Source of the DNA: a virus
Length of the DNA stretch: 24,322 nt
Virus record (IMG/VR): IMGVR_UViG_3300045999_005937
Location: 1-24,322 of that record
Strand: one strand, 5' to 3'
Shown: positions 5,723 through 12,701 of the stretch, in pieces
Position numbering within the stretch: the stretch's first letter is position 1
How the letters are laid out: the number at the start of each line of letters is the position of its first letter
Notes under the pieces: model-generated
Seen by the model: only the letters and a program-made list of their open reading frames with translations
The model's database searches: none
Told to the model about the DNA's origin: nothing
Translations under genes and position numbers: made by a program

Positions 5723-5752
5723 CCGCTTCGCGGGCCGCCGCACACATTAACA
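5723..5752 (+). repeat. Dispersed hairpin plus CCGCACACATTAACA leader, copy 2
   Basis: The hairpin CCGC-TTC-GCGG (5723-5733) is followed by GCCG and then CCGCACACATTAACA (5738-5752), an exact 15-base match to 2744-2758. The RlpA-like gene starts 20 bases after it. The leader between this element and the ATG is A/C-rich and poor in G. Confidence 0.7.
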
Positions 5753-5771
5753 TCAACAACATCACTTCACA

Positions 5772-6089
5772 ATGAAACGTTTGCTGTTCTTGCTGCCTTT
5801 TGCTGTCCTCAATCCTCTCGAAGCTCGTACAGTTACAGCTACCGTTTATCACGAATGGTACCACAACAGAGTCACATACTGCGGTCAAACATACCGACAC
5901 TGGGGTATTAGCGCAGCACATCCCTGGTTACCTTGCGGCACGAAAGTTCGTGTCACCCATGGCAATAGAACGCTAACTGTACCAATACAGGATCGCTGCG
6001 AATGCGACTCGATTGATCTCAGTGCAGGCGCAGCATACCGTTTAGGCGTACCCTTAAATGACATACGCAAGGTACAGATCAGCTACTAA
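5772..6089 (+). CDS. Secreted RlpA-like double-psi beta-barrel protein
   Basis: A 105-residue protein with a clear signal peptide (MKRLLFLLPFAVLNPLEA, cleavage likely near residue 19) and then an RlpA-like double-psi beta-barrel: TATVYHEWYHN at the first strand, WGISAAHPWLPCGTKVRVTH in the middle (the family's TAAH-x-LPFGT block), and PIQDRCECDSIDLSAGAAYRLG near the end (the family's DRGP...IDLS block, with both Asp kept). RlpA proteins bind or cleave peptidoglycan glycan strands, so a role in host wall remodelling or lysis is plausible. The extra Cys pairs suggest disulphides. Whether it is catalytic is uncertain. Confidence 0.75.
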   Translation: MKRLLFLLPFAVLNPLEARTVTATVYHEWYHNRVTYCGQTYRHWGISAAHPWLPCGTKVRVTHGNRTLTVPIQDRCECDSIDLSAGAAYRLGVPLNDIRKVQISY

Positions 6090-6678
6090 TCCCTTGACAC
6101 ACTTTACAATTGCACTCAACAGCATCTAGATAATTTAGGGGTTTACCTATCTTATCTAAACCAAACTCGACAACTTTATCGTTGTACGCACGAGCGGCTT
6201 CGAGTTTGCAAGTGAAGTAACCGAGATGTGTGCTTTTGCGCTCGTTTATCAGCCGCGTTTTCCATCTTCCACGCTGCCTATCCCAACTCGCTCCTATAAC
6301 GCCACTGCTGTTGTTAGTCATTATCCTTCGATTATGGCTCTGCAGGGAACTATTGCCAAGTCTTAAATTGTTCGCATTATTGTTTAACGGATTCCTATCT
6401 TTATGATCTACCTCAAGCTCACAGGGATCAATCTTATTTACCATGAAATAAATTATTCTTGACGCTCTATAGTTCTGACCGTCAGCTTTAACGTACCAGT
6501 CAAACCTCCCATCACATGGTTTAACTATCGTACCGGCCACGCTTTCAGCTAAATGCCCGCCCCTGGTTACTTTACGCACCAATCCCGAATGCTTCCCGAA
6601 CTGAGACTCCGCAATCGGTACAACTTCAAACAGTTCGTTTAGCCGCTCAAGCGGCGGCAGTGGTAAAGTCTTAGGCAT
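6079..6678 (-). CDS. HNH homing endonuclease with AP2 domain
   Basis: A 199-residue protein on the opposite strand to its neighbours. Residues about 75-118 form an HNH_3-type nuclease: VDHKDRNPLNNNANNLRLG with Asp91-His92 and a later HN pair (Ser-His115-Asn). Residues 125-174 form an AP2 DNA-binding domain (SSGVIGASWDRQRGRWKTRL, then LGYFTCKLEAARAYN). A CNCKVC motif ends the protein. This architecture is typical of free-standing phage homing endonucleases that cut DNA to spread their own gene. The start is taken at ATG 6678; a GTG at 6723 would add 15 residues and lies inside a hairpin. Its 3' end overlaps the RlpA-like gene by 11 bases, tail to tail, so it probably inserted here as a unit. 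Confidence 0.9.
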   Translation of the reverse strand: MPKTLPLPPLERLNELFEVVPIAESQFGKHSGLVRKVTRGGHLAESVAGTIVKPCDGRFDWYVKADGQNYRASRIIYFMVNKIDPCELEVDHKDRNPLNNNANNLRLGNSSLQSHNRRIMTNNSSGVIGASWDRQRGRWKTRLINERKSTHLGYFTCKLEAARAYNDKVVEFGLDKIGKPLNYLDAVECNCKVCQGISS

Positions 6679-6704
6679 CGGCCTGGTGCTACAGGTTGAT
6701 CGTG

Positions 6705-6741
6705 CCCCAGGGTGTTGACGCACCGCTGGGGTTTAAATTTT
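6705..6741 (+). terminator. Hairpin with T-rich tail upstream of the HNH gene
   Basis: CCCCAG-GGTG (6705-6714), loop TTGACG, CACC, one bulged G, and CTGGGG (6726-6731) form a stem of about ten pairs, followed on the plus strand by TTTAAATTTTA. It could stop plus-strand antisense transcription through the HNH gene, or fold as the 5' leader of the minus-strand HNH transcript. The orientation is uncertain. Confidence 0.5.
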
Positions 6742-6782
6742 ATCACACGCTACTGAACAGGAATTAAGAGGTTCTTCAACCC

Positions 6783-6824
6783 TTAAACCCTGTGGGGCTT
6801 ACCTGTTCGCCACGCTGCTACGGT
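6783..6824 (+). promoter_or_regulatory. Candidate promoter: TTAAACCCTGT box and TGC-TACGGT
   Basis: TTAAACCCTGT lies at 6783-6793 and an extended -10-like TGC-TACGGT at 6816-6824. The same 11-base box recurs at 7595-7605 before TGC-TACCAT, and TTAAACCCC precedes TGG-CACAAT at 22267-22304. The next start codon is at 6873. The -10 match is weak, so confidence is low. Confidence 0.35.
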
Positions 6825-6841
6825 GATGGCTTGTGTTCACT

Positions 6842-6854
6842 CCCGCTTCGCGGG
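6842..6854 (+). repeat. Dispersed hairpin CCCGC-TTC-GCGGG
   Basis: A perfect 5-bp triloop hairpin followed by CCGCC, as in the copy at 5723. Here the rest of the leader is short: the zinc-ribbon gene starts only 18 bases later at 6873. Confidence 0.6.
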
Positions 6855-6872
6855 CCGCCTGCATAATTTACG

Positions 6873-7268
6873 ATGAAGTTCTCGAAAGACAACCAACCGC
6901 CAAGGGATCTTACTCAGTGTCCCAAATGCGACAAACACGCTTTCTATGTTCTGGAGACTCGTTCAAACAGAACGTACATAAGACGGCGAAAACACTGTAA
7001 AGAATGTAAGCATCGCGCCACCTTTTACGAGATCTCACAGGAGAGATACCAACAGCTTGAGGAAGACTCTAAGACTCTCAAGAGTTTGCTCGCCCATCTA
7101 CAAGAACATGTAACGGGAGGCGGAGAACCGATTGTAGAAGTTAAAGCTCCGAACAAAATCACAATCCCGTGTGATCAATGCGGCCATGCGAACGGCGACA
7201 GATGCTCATTCGATTACCCTGAGGCGTTCACACTAGAAGCACACGATTGCTCTATGTTCACTGAGTAG
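6873..7268 (+). CDS. Zinc-ribbon protein resembling the NrdR N-terminus
   Basis: A 131-residue protein with eight paired cysteines. The first set (Cys16-x2-Cys19, Cys42-x2-Cys45) frames FYVLETR and YIRRRKHC and ends with RATFYEIS. This matches the zinc ribbon of NrdR regulators (CPxC, SR, IRRRRxCxxC, RFTTYE), but the ATP-cone that follows in NrdR is absent. Instead there is a coiled-coil helix (residues 55-80) and a second metal-site-like block, PCDQCGHANGDRC with a last Cys126. It probably binds DNA or another nucleic acid as a phage regulator. Calling it NrdR itself would be wrong. It follows a hairpin/leader repeat and a candidate promoter. Confidence 0.65.
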   Translation: MKFSKDNQPPRDLTQCPKCDKHAFYVLETRSNRTYIRRRKHCKECKHRATFYEISQERYQQLEEDSKTLKSLLAHLQEHVTGGGEPIVEVKAPNKITIPCDQCGHANGDRCSFDYPEAFTLEAHDCSMFTE

Positions 7269-7414
7269 TATAAGAACGCAAATCCTGTTAAGTGAGAGCT
7301 GTTTTACAGAAAGTTTTAATTACTAAGCCGTTCGATACGGTATAACAACAAGTTAAACAGTGGTAAAGATAGCGAGCAGCGTTGTGATAAATTGATCCCG
7401 CTTTCTCTTATGCC

Positions 7415-7588
7415 ATGCGTAAACAAGAACCGTCGGTCAAAGAGTTCGACATCTTCAGCAACCACAAGGGACCGTGGAGTTATCTGTGTACGGTAGAAGC
7501 AAATAGCTTAAATGATGCAAAACTAATTGCGATGAGAGACAATGGAATCTACCATCACAACCAAGTCTCAGTTTATCCGAAAAAGTAA
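7415..7588 (+). CDS. Hypothetical protein, 57 residues
   Basis: A 57-residue open frame at ATG 7415, starting MRKQEPSVKEFDIFSNHKG and continuing WSYLCTVEANSLNDAKLIAM to an end at VSVYPKK. The pattern strand, N-x-x-DAK-x-I helix, strand resembles other tiny products of the window and small phage proteins that sense or modify host factors. I know no function. Positions 7269-7414 before it show no gene; they include a weak CCGT/ACGG hairpin at about 7328-7340. Confidence 0.55.
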   Translation: MRKQEPSVKEFDIFSNHKGPWSYLCTVEANSLNDAKLIAMRDNGIYHHNQVSVYPKK

Positions 7589-7594
7589 TTTGTG

Positions 7595-7631
7595 TTAAAC
7601 CCTGTACAGGGTGGTGGCTGTGTGCTACCAT
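7595..7631 (+). promoter_or_regulatory. Candidate promoter with 14-bp palindrome
   Basis: The block contains TTAAACCCTGT (7595-7605), the perfect palindrome ACCCTGTACAGGGT (7599-7612) and an extended -10-like TGC-TACCAT (7623-7631). TGTACA at 7603-7608 sits 17 bases before TACCAT and could serve as a weak -35. The palindrome overlapping that site is a likely operator. The next gene starts at 7689 after a GCGCACACAC leader. Confidence 0.45.
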
Positions 7632-7688
7632 TCTGTACAAGGCGGCACCGGCCTTTAACGCGGCGCACACACTTCACTCTGTATCTAC

Positions 7689-8111
7689 ATGACCATCAAA
7701 ACCTCCGATCTGGTTTCCCTCGGTGAGCGTGCTGCCTCGGCGTGGGATGAGTGCGACCAAGCTCTAGCTGCACTGAATCAAGCCTTCGGCACTCCCTTTG
7801 AGGCTGCCAAAGATAACTTGCTGCGCGACATCACAATCGCAGAGTCCGAAGGGATTGATCTCTCGGTCTTCAGCGGAACTGACAGCCGCTTCAAGTTCCC
7901 TGACCTGCGCACGAACATCGTTGTTCGAATCTCTCGTAAACCCACGCCGCACACCAAACTCGAAAAGCTTGCCGACAAAGTGGCGAAGCTGGAGCAGGAG
8001 CTCAAGGTTGCAAAGCTGCAACTCAAGCACACTGCCGAGCAACTTGTAGCCCAGCGTGAGTGCGACGAGCTCACCGACAAAATCACTCTGGCGTTTACCC
8101 GTCTCAAGTAA
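7689..8111 (+). CDS. Coiled-coil hypothetical protein, 140 residues
   Basis: The first half is a mixed helical domain (MTIKTSDLVSLGERAASAWD, then NLLRDITIAESEGIDLSVFS) with a central segment FPDLRTNIVVRISRK. The second half (residues about 92-138) is a classic heptad-repeat coiled coil: LEKLADKVAKLEQELKVAKL continuing with LKHTAEQLVAQRE. It probably forms a dimer or trimer. It overlaps the next gene by one base (TAATG). No family recognised. Its base composition is slightly more GC-rich than the small-gene train. Confidence 0.7.
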   Translation: MTIKTSDLVSLGERAASAWDECDQALAALNQAFGTPFEAAKDNLLRDITIAESEGIDLSVFSGTDSRFKFPDLRTNIVVRISRKPTPHTKLEKLADKVAKLEQELKVAKLQLKHTAEQLVAQRECDELTDKITLAFTRLK

Positions 8112-8269
8112 TGCGTAAGAAACTCGAAGACTTCGCTCTGTTCACAGCAGCCGGCATCATCACGGCTGTCACCGCTTTCGGTGCTCTTGGGATCAACCCC
8201 GGCGAGGCTCACCACTCTAAAGATTGCGGATCAACACAAAGTCTTGACGCTAGGTGCGCTAAGCACTAG
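8111..8269 (+). CDS. Small membrane or exported protein, 52 residues
   Basis: The start is set at ATG 8111, which overlaps the previous stop as TAATG; in-frame codons upstream lie in the coiled-coil gene. The protein has a charged start (MRKKLEDF), a hydrophobic stretch ALFTAAGIITAVTAFGALGI (about residues 9-28), then a polar tail with two Cys and several His (HHSKDCG). This is a signal anchor or signal peptide. It might be a lysis-related or envelope protein, but nothing identifies it. Confidence 0.6.
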   Translation: MRKKLEDFALFTAAGIITAVTAFGALGINPGEAHHSKDCGSTQSLDARCAKH

Positions 8270-8293
8270 TTTAGATCAGAGCTTGCGCTCCAG

Positions 8294-8320
8294 TCCCCTG
8301 TGTGATGCAGGGGATTTCTT
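8294..8320 (+). terminator. Rho-independent terminator
   Basis: TCCCCTG (8294-8300), a 7-base loop and CAGGGGA (8308-8314) form a perfect 7-bp stem, followed by TTTCTTCT. It lies 25 bases after the stop of the small membrane protein gene and separates that operon from the MoxR/VWA unit starting at 8354. Confidence 0.75.
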
Positions 8321-8353
8321 CTACCCACCACATCGGCACACATTTAACTAAGT

Positions 8354-9550
8354 ATGAACCACTACCTTCTGTCCTGCTCCATCTCTGCGGACGTTCGCCA
8401 ATCAGTTCAGATCAAGTTCGACGACCTTAAACTTCCTCAACAGGTTATCGACACACTCGAAGCCAACAACACTGTCAGTATCCGCCCGCACCTATCAAAT
8501 GCGCTGAAGGGTAAACTCGATGCGCTTCGTGTAAAGCAGCGTCAGCTGTACGATGCTTACTGCATCCATTATGGTGATGCTCACTTTGTAACCGCTTCTT
8601 ACTTCCAGGAAGCAAACGCGATGATCAAAGAGATCAAACGTGATGCTGAGGTTTACAACGCAGAACTTAAAGATCTGTGGGAGAGCGAGTACACTCGTTG
8701 GCAAGAAACAGCTAACGGTATTCTTCGCCCGCTGTTCTCTGAAGACATCGAATACTCCATCGCATTCGATGCGTACATGCGGTTCTTCCCCACGCGGGAA
8801 GAATATCGGAAACCGATTCGCGTCTCCGTTCTGGGTCCACTTCCCGTCTCGCTGCAGAAAGTAGAGGCTCCCATTGAGGGAGACATTGATTCCGTTCTTG
8901 CTTACGAGAATGCAATCAACACCCAACAAGTTTTAGAGGCGGCCAAAGCTTCTGCATCTGATAAAGCCCTGACACTCGGTGCACAACTGCTGGACGATCT
9001 GGACGTACGAAACGTAACTAAGATCGGACGTCAACAAACAGGTTCGGAAAAGAAACGCGGCAGCTGGCAAATCACTGCAGAGAAACTCAAGCTCATCAGC
9101 AACAGCGTTCCTACGTTCAGCGATCTGGCTGTGTTGGCTGATCGTCTGCTGCAATCAGGGAACAATTTACAATCCCCTGACCGTGGCGTGCGCACGAAAG
9201 CAGTAGAAGACTTCTACGCAGTACAGGAAGAAATCCGCACGGAGCTCTCTAGCATCTGTAACAGCCACAGCAACTCGCAGGGTCTCGAAAAGCTGCAGCA
9301 CTCTCTTGCACTCAGCTCTGAGTACAAACTGCTGTGTGAAAAGATCAAGACGGTTGAAAGTGCTAATGCTCTCAACCTTTTGGTCAAAGACGCCAACACC
9401 GAGATCGACATTTACGAACAACGGTCAAAACAGCTCCGTAAGCTCATCGCTCAACGCCGTGAACTTATCCAAGCTGCAGGCGAAAACCTTGACGAACTTA
9501 TCGAAGACATCAATGCACAACCTGAACAACAGTCGGAGGCTGACTTCTGA
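8354..9550 (+). CDS. Unknown 398-residue protein of the MoxR/VWA unit
   Basis: The first gene of a four-gene coupled unit. The protein is mostly helical. Residues about 60-120 form charged helices (MIKEIKRDAEVYNAELKDLW), residues 125-180 a Phe/Tyr-rich stretch (YSIAFDAYMRFFPTREEYRK), and the C-terminal half has long heptad-like helices (IYEQRSKQLRKLIAQRRELI). The end is acidic and finishes ADF. In phages and plasmids, helical proteins of this kind (for example DUF3150-type) are found beside AAA+/VWA pairs; I cannot assign it to that family with certainty. A likely role is adaptor or substrate of the ATPase. Its stop overlaps the next start as TGATG. Confidence 0.8.
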   Translation: MNHYLLSCSISADVRQSVQIKFDDLKLPQQVIDTLEANNTVSIRPHLSNALKGKLDALRVKQRQLYDAYCIHYGDAHFVTASYFQEANAMIKEIKRDAEVYNAELKDLWESEYTRWQETANGILRPLFSEDIEYSIAFDAYMRFFPTREEYRKPIRVSVLGPLPVSLQKVEAPIEGDIDSVLAYENAINTQQVLEAAKASASDKALTLGAQLLDDLDVRNVTKIGRQQTGSEKKRGSWQITAEKLKLISNSVPTFSDLAVLADRLLQSGNNLQSPDRGVRTKAVEDFYAVQEEIRTELSSICNSHSNSQGLEKLQHSLALSSEYKLLCEKIKTVESANALNLLVKDANTEIDIYEQRSKQLRKLIAQRRELIQAAGENLDELIEDINAQPEQQSEADF

Positions 9551-9759
9551 TGGACAGAAAAGTTTATGTGTTCAAGACACACAACGGCTACTTGTCCGAC
9601 ATTGATCATTACACGCACGATGCAGCACGAGCAGTATCGTTCGTCGATCTTGACTCAGCGGTCACACGTCTGGCTGCAGTCAGTGGGGTAATCAACCAAC
9701 CGATCTCAATCGAAGAAGTTTCACTTCCATTCCCTCTTCCTTTTCCTAAGCAAATCTGA
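9550..9759 (+). CDS. Small protein between adaptor and ATPase genes
   Basis: A 69-residue protein starting MDRKVYVFKTHNGYLSDIDH, with DAARAVSFVDLDSAVTRLAA in the middle and a Pro-rich end (VSLPFPLPFPKQI). Both of its ends overlap neighbours as TGATG, so it is translationally locked into the MoxR/VWA unit, and GGAG about ten bases before its ATG may help initiation. The fold looks like strand-helix-strand. The function is unknown, but the fixed position implies that it works with the ATPase. Confidence 0.7.
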   Translation: MDRKVYVFKTHNGYLSDIDHYTHDAARAVSFVDLDSAVTRLAAVSGVINQPISIEEVSLPFPLPFPKQI

Positions 9760-10946
9760 TGAACGACCAACTCTTCGGCAAACTTCAAAACTTCCGTGGG
9801 GCACTCAACGCTGCCACGCTCGAACGCGAGCACGTTATCGACGGTCTGCTCGCCTCCGTTATCTCAAAACAGAACGCCTTCTTGCTGGGTGCTCCGGGTA
9901 CAGGCAAGAGTGATCTGGTTCGCAGTGTATGTAAAGGTATCAAGGGCGCCAATTACTTTGGTTACCTCCTGACACCTACGACTGATCCCAGCGAATTGTT
10001 TGGTCCCGTCGCAGTCACCAAACTACTTAAAGATGAGTACACACGCGATGTAGACGGTTACCTACCGTCCGCACACATTGGTTTCCTAGACGAACTGTTC
10101 CGCAGCTCATCGGCAATCCTTAACTCTCTTTTGTCGCTGCTGAACGAGCGGACGTTCAACAACGGTAACCAAGTGATCGAAACTCCCTTGCAGTCGATCA
10201 TTGCTGCAACAAACAGCTGGCCGCAAGAGGAGTCACTTCAGGCTTTCGCGGACCGCTTCTTGTTCCGCCCAACAGTAGAGATGCTGAAGAAACCAGTATC
10301 CAAACGGACACTGGATGAGTGGGCGCTGGGCATCGAAGATCGCCCGCAGGTTGGCGAGTTTCTGACACTTTCCGAACTGAAAGAGATTCAGGAAGCTGCG
10401 AAGAAGGTCAAAGTATCCGATGACTTTCTAGACAAGTTCAACTCAGTGTGGCAGATGCTCGCACAACGGAGCATCACGATCTCTGACCGCCGACGTGTTC
10501 AGATTCTTAAATTCCTCCGAGCATGGGCAATTGTCCAGGGCGATGAGGAGCTGTACCCTGAGCACATGCACAATAGTCTTGTACACATTGTGTACAACGA
10601 TCTAGAAGATCAAAGCACTATCATCGAGATTCTGGAGCAGGAAGTTCCCACGGCTGAGCGGTTGTTTGCTGATGCGAAGCGAGCGGCAAGCGGAATCATG
10701 ACCGAGTTTGCAGCACTACGCTCCAGACAGCAGCAGAACAGCATCGGCTCCCTTAACGATCTCGTCGTTCATCTCCGTAAATACCATAAGGATATGAACA
10801 CGGTCAGGGACAAAGTAGATGAGCTTCTTGATGGATCTCGCATTCGTATGAGCATGGCTGTCAGATCCAGAGCCGTTAAGCTCTCTCAAAACCTTCAGAA
10901 CAACTGCGACACAATCGCTCAAGCCCTCAACGAAATCACTCACTAA
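9759..10946 (+). CDS. RavA/MoxR-type AAA+ ATPase
   Basis: A 395-residue AAA+ ATPase. Walker A is GAPGTGKS (residues 44-51), Walker B is FLDE with Asp111-Glu112, and sensor 1 is Asn152 in AATNSW. The blocks ELFGPVAV, GYLPSAHIGFLDE, AILNSLLSLLNERTFNNG and ALADR-like FADRFLFR match E. coli RavA (EVFGP, GYLPEAEIVFLDE, AILNTLLTAINER, LYDRMLIR). RavA works as a hexameric remodelling ATPase with the VWA protein ViaA, whose counterpart is the next gene. A CobS-type porphyrin chelatase reading is less likely. It starts in a TGATG overlap and ends two bases before the VWA gene. The C-terminal third is a long helical region (about 230-395). Confidence 0.85.
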   Translation: MNDQLFGKLQNFRGALNAATLEREHVIDGLLASVISKQNAFLLGAPGTGKSDLVRSVCKGIKGANYFGYLLTPTTDPSELFGPVAVTKLLKDEYTRDVDGYLPSAHIGFLDELFRSSSAILNSLLSLLNERTFNNGNQVIETPLQSIIAATNSWPQEESLQAFADRFLFRPTVEMLKKPVSKRTLDEWALGIEDRPQVGEFLTLSELKEIQEAAKKVKVSDDFLDKFNSVWQMLAQRSITISDRRRVQILKFLRAWAIVQGDEELYPEHMHNSLVHIVYNDLEDQSTIIEILEQEVPTAERLFADAKRAASGIMTEFAALRSRQQQNSIGSLNDLVVHLRKYHKDMNTVRDKVDELLDGSRIRMSMAVRSRAVKLSQNLQNNCDTIAQALNEITH

Positions 10947-10948
10947 CC

Positions 10949-12499
10949 ATGAATCTCCAGAAGAACTCTGAGTTTGTTCGTCTTGTAAATAACGAGCCGC
11001 TAACCCTAGTGTGCTCCGCTCTCGCAGACTTCCTTTGGGAAGATTTTGTCCGCGACACAAAGCCTAACGTTACCTATCTCGTTAACACTTACAACATCAA
11101 ACAACTCTCTAGGTTCGGTAAGGAGGTATTCGAGCGTTTATACAGTGCTGACGAAGTTAAGTGGCTAATCAGCGACGAAGACTTCGAGCAATACTTCAGG
11201 GCAATCTGTAACGGTGATACAACTAAAACACCTAAGGGCTACAAACCGGAGAACGCTGTCTGGTATTCGATCATGGGAGATCTTTCCCAGGCTGCTGCGT
11301 GGCCCACGCTGATCCAACGCTGCGTGGGCGAGCAGTTCAACTCCGGGAACAATGCAGTGCGCATCCTCAACGAAATCTCAAAAGTGATTGAGGAAGCAAT
11401 CCAGCAGAACATGTTCGATGTTCAGCTGCTGGTGGGCTCCGGTGATCAATTGCAGGAGCTCCGGGACCAGTACAACAAAGCTGTACAGAACGGAGACAAG
11501 GCTGCAGCGAACGAAGCTCGGATGCAGGGTAAGGAGTTGGGGCAGCGTATTCACGACGCGCTGCAGAATGTGAAGTCTCAAGTACAAGCAGAAGCGAACA
11601 CGATCGTCGATAAAGTTCTCGGCGAGAGTGACGAACAGAACGAAGATATCAGCAACCTGTTCGGCTCGATGCCCGGTAACGGAAAGATGCTGAGTGACCT
11701 ACAGGAAAAGAGGAATCTCGCTAACCGCTTGAGCAGGAACAGAACACTCAAGCAGATTGCTAAGAAACTCGGTGCTTTACGCCGGGTATGGACTGAGAGG
11801 AAACGAGCCAAGCCTGCGAAAGCTAACTACGAAGCGGTAACAGGTGCGAAGTTCAGTGACAGCGTGATCAACGCCTTCCCCACGGAGCTTGCGCTGGCTG
11901 GCTCGAAGGAAGGTCAAGCCCTGTTTGCTCTCAAGTATTCGCAGAAAACGATCCTCACCAAAGACTACACAGCATCCAGAACGGACTTGGGGCGCGGTCC
12001 TGTAATCATGTACGTCGATGTGTCGGGGTCGATGCACGGAGATCTGGAGCTTTGGAGCAAGGCAATTGCCTTAGTTATCTCTGAGCAGGCGCTGACTGAC
12101 AAGCGCTCTGTGCACATCCATCTGTTTGATACGGTTGTGGGTCACAGTGTTGAGGTAAAAAGTGGCACACCAAATACAAAGGAACTGATTGACTTCGTTG
12201 CGGGATGGACGCTGGGTGGGGGCACAAGCTTCAACGCCGTGCTAGCCCACGTGGTGAGTCAGAAGGAGAACTTGAAAAATTCCGACATTCTGGTTCTCAC
12301 CGACGGGAATTCGGAGGCAAGCCCCACTTGGATTTCCAGGGTAGACAGTTTGAAGCAGGAAACCGGCGCACAGATAACTACAGTTTGTCTGGATATGTCT
12401 GTGCCTGAAGTTTGCAAACGGTTCAGCGATGAGACTTACTCTGTAGACACATCGAATAACATCGATTCAATCGATGTAATTCAAAAGTGTATCCGATGA
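10949..12499 (+). CDS. ViaA-type von Willebrand A protein
   Basis: A 516-residue protein with an N-terminal helical region and a C-terminal VWA domain from about residue 345. The metal-ion-dependent adhesion site is complete: Asp357-x-Ser359-x-Ser361 in MYVDVSGSMHG, Thr426 in GGGTSF, and Asp452 in VLTDGNSE. The stretch WSKAIALVISEQALTDKRSV then HIHLFDT parallels ViaA (AKAFCLALMRIALAENR, then IMLFST). The middle has charged, Gln-rich helices (residues about 170-240) likely to form a coiled coil. In the known pair the VWA protein regulates and targets the RavA ATPase. Here it is the last gene of the coupled unit, and it ends just before a strong AAGGAG ribosome site of a new gene. Confidence 0.85.
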   Translation: MNLQKNSEFVRLVNNEPLTLVCSALADFLWEDFVRDTKPNVTYLVNTYNIKQLSRFGKEVFERLYSADEVKWLISDEDFEQYFRAICNGDTTKTPKGYKPENAVWYSIMGDLSQAAAWPTLIQRCVGEQFNSGNNAVRILNEISKVIEEAIQQNMFDVQLLVGSGDQLQELRDQYNKAVQNGDKAAANEARMQGKELGQRIHDALQNVKSQVQAEANTIVDKVLGESDEQNEDISNLFGSMPGNGKMLSDLQEKRNLANRLSRNRTLKQIAKKLGALRRVWTERKRAKPAKANYEAVTGAKFSDSVINAFPTELALAGSKEGQALFALKYSQKTILTKDYTASRTDLGRGPVIMYVDVSGSMHGDLELWSKAIALVISEQALTDKRSVHIHLFDTVVGHSVEVKSGTPNTKELIDFVAGWTLGGGTSFNAVLAHVVSQKENLKNSDILVLTDGNSEASPTWISRVDSLKQETGAQITTVCLDMSVPEVCKRFSDETYSVDTSNNIDSIDVIQKCIR

Positions 12500-12514
12500 G
12501 TAAGGAGAAAGACC

Positions 12515-12691
12515 ATGGACAATGTGTTTAAGGAGTTAATAGAGGAATATCACGAGAGATCAAACGGTGTCAGTTCCGTGAACAATAGAGGCCCGGAGGC
12601 CCCGGGTGAGTTCTTTTATGACAGCAAAACAGGAAAGCTGTACATAGCTGGCGCCGATGATGAAGGCGAATTAAAGTGGTTTGCACTCTGA
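12515..12691 (+). CDS. Hypothetical protein, 58 residues, strong ribosome site
   Basis: A 58-residue protein that starts MDNVFKELIEEYHERSNGV and ends KLYIAGADDEGELKWFAL. AAGGAG lies eight bases before the ATG, by far the best Shine-Dalgarno sequence in the region, while most neighbours have none. The second half (FFYDSKTGKLYIAGADDEG) reads as a small beta hairpin. Its role is unknown. The strong ribosome site suggests high or independently controlled expression. Confidence 0.65.
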   Translation: MDNVFKELIEEYHERSNGVSSVNNRGPEAPGEFFYDSKTGKLYIAGADDEGELKWFAL

Positions 12692-12701
12692 TGGACGTCT
12701 C

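Noticed and set aside
6108-6130. TTGACA and TTTACAATT as a promoter
   Set aside because: The two hexamer-like parts are only a few bases apart, far too close for a sigma-70 promoter, and they lie inside the antisense HNH gene.
8495-9421. Several open frames antisense to the 398-residue gene
   Set aside because: They overlap fully with a gene that is translationally linked to its neighbours, and they have the Ser/Arg/Cys-rich composition of shadow frames.
9759-12499. CobS/CobT-type cobalt chelatase subunits
   Set aside because: Cyanophages do carry CobS-like ATPases, but the sequence blocks EVFGP-like ELFGP, GYLPSA and the VWA helices match RavA and ViaA better. No chelatase or porphyrin context is visible.
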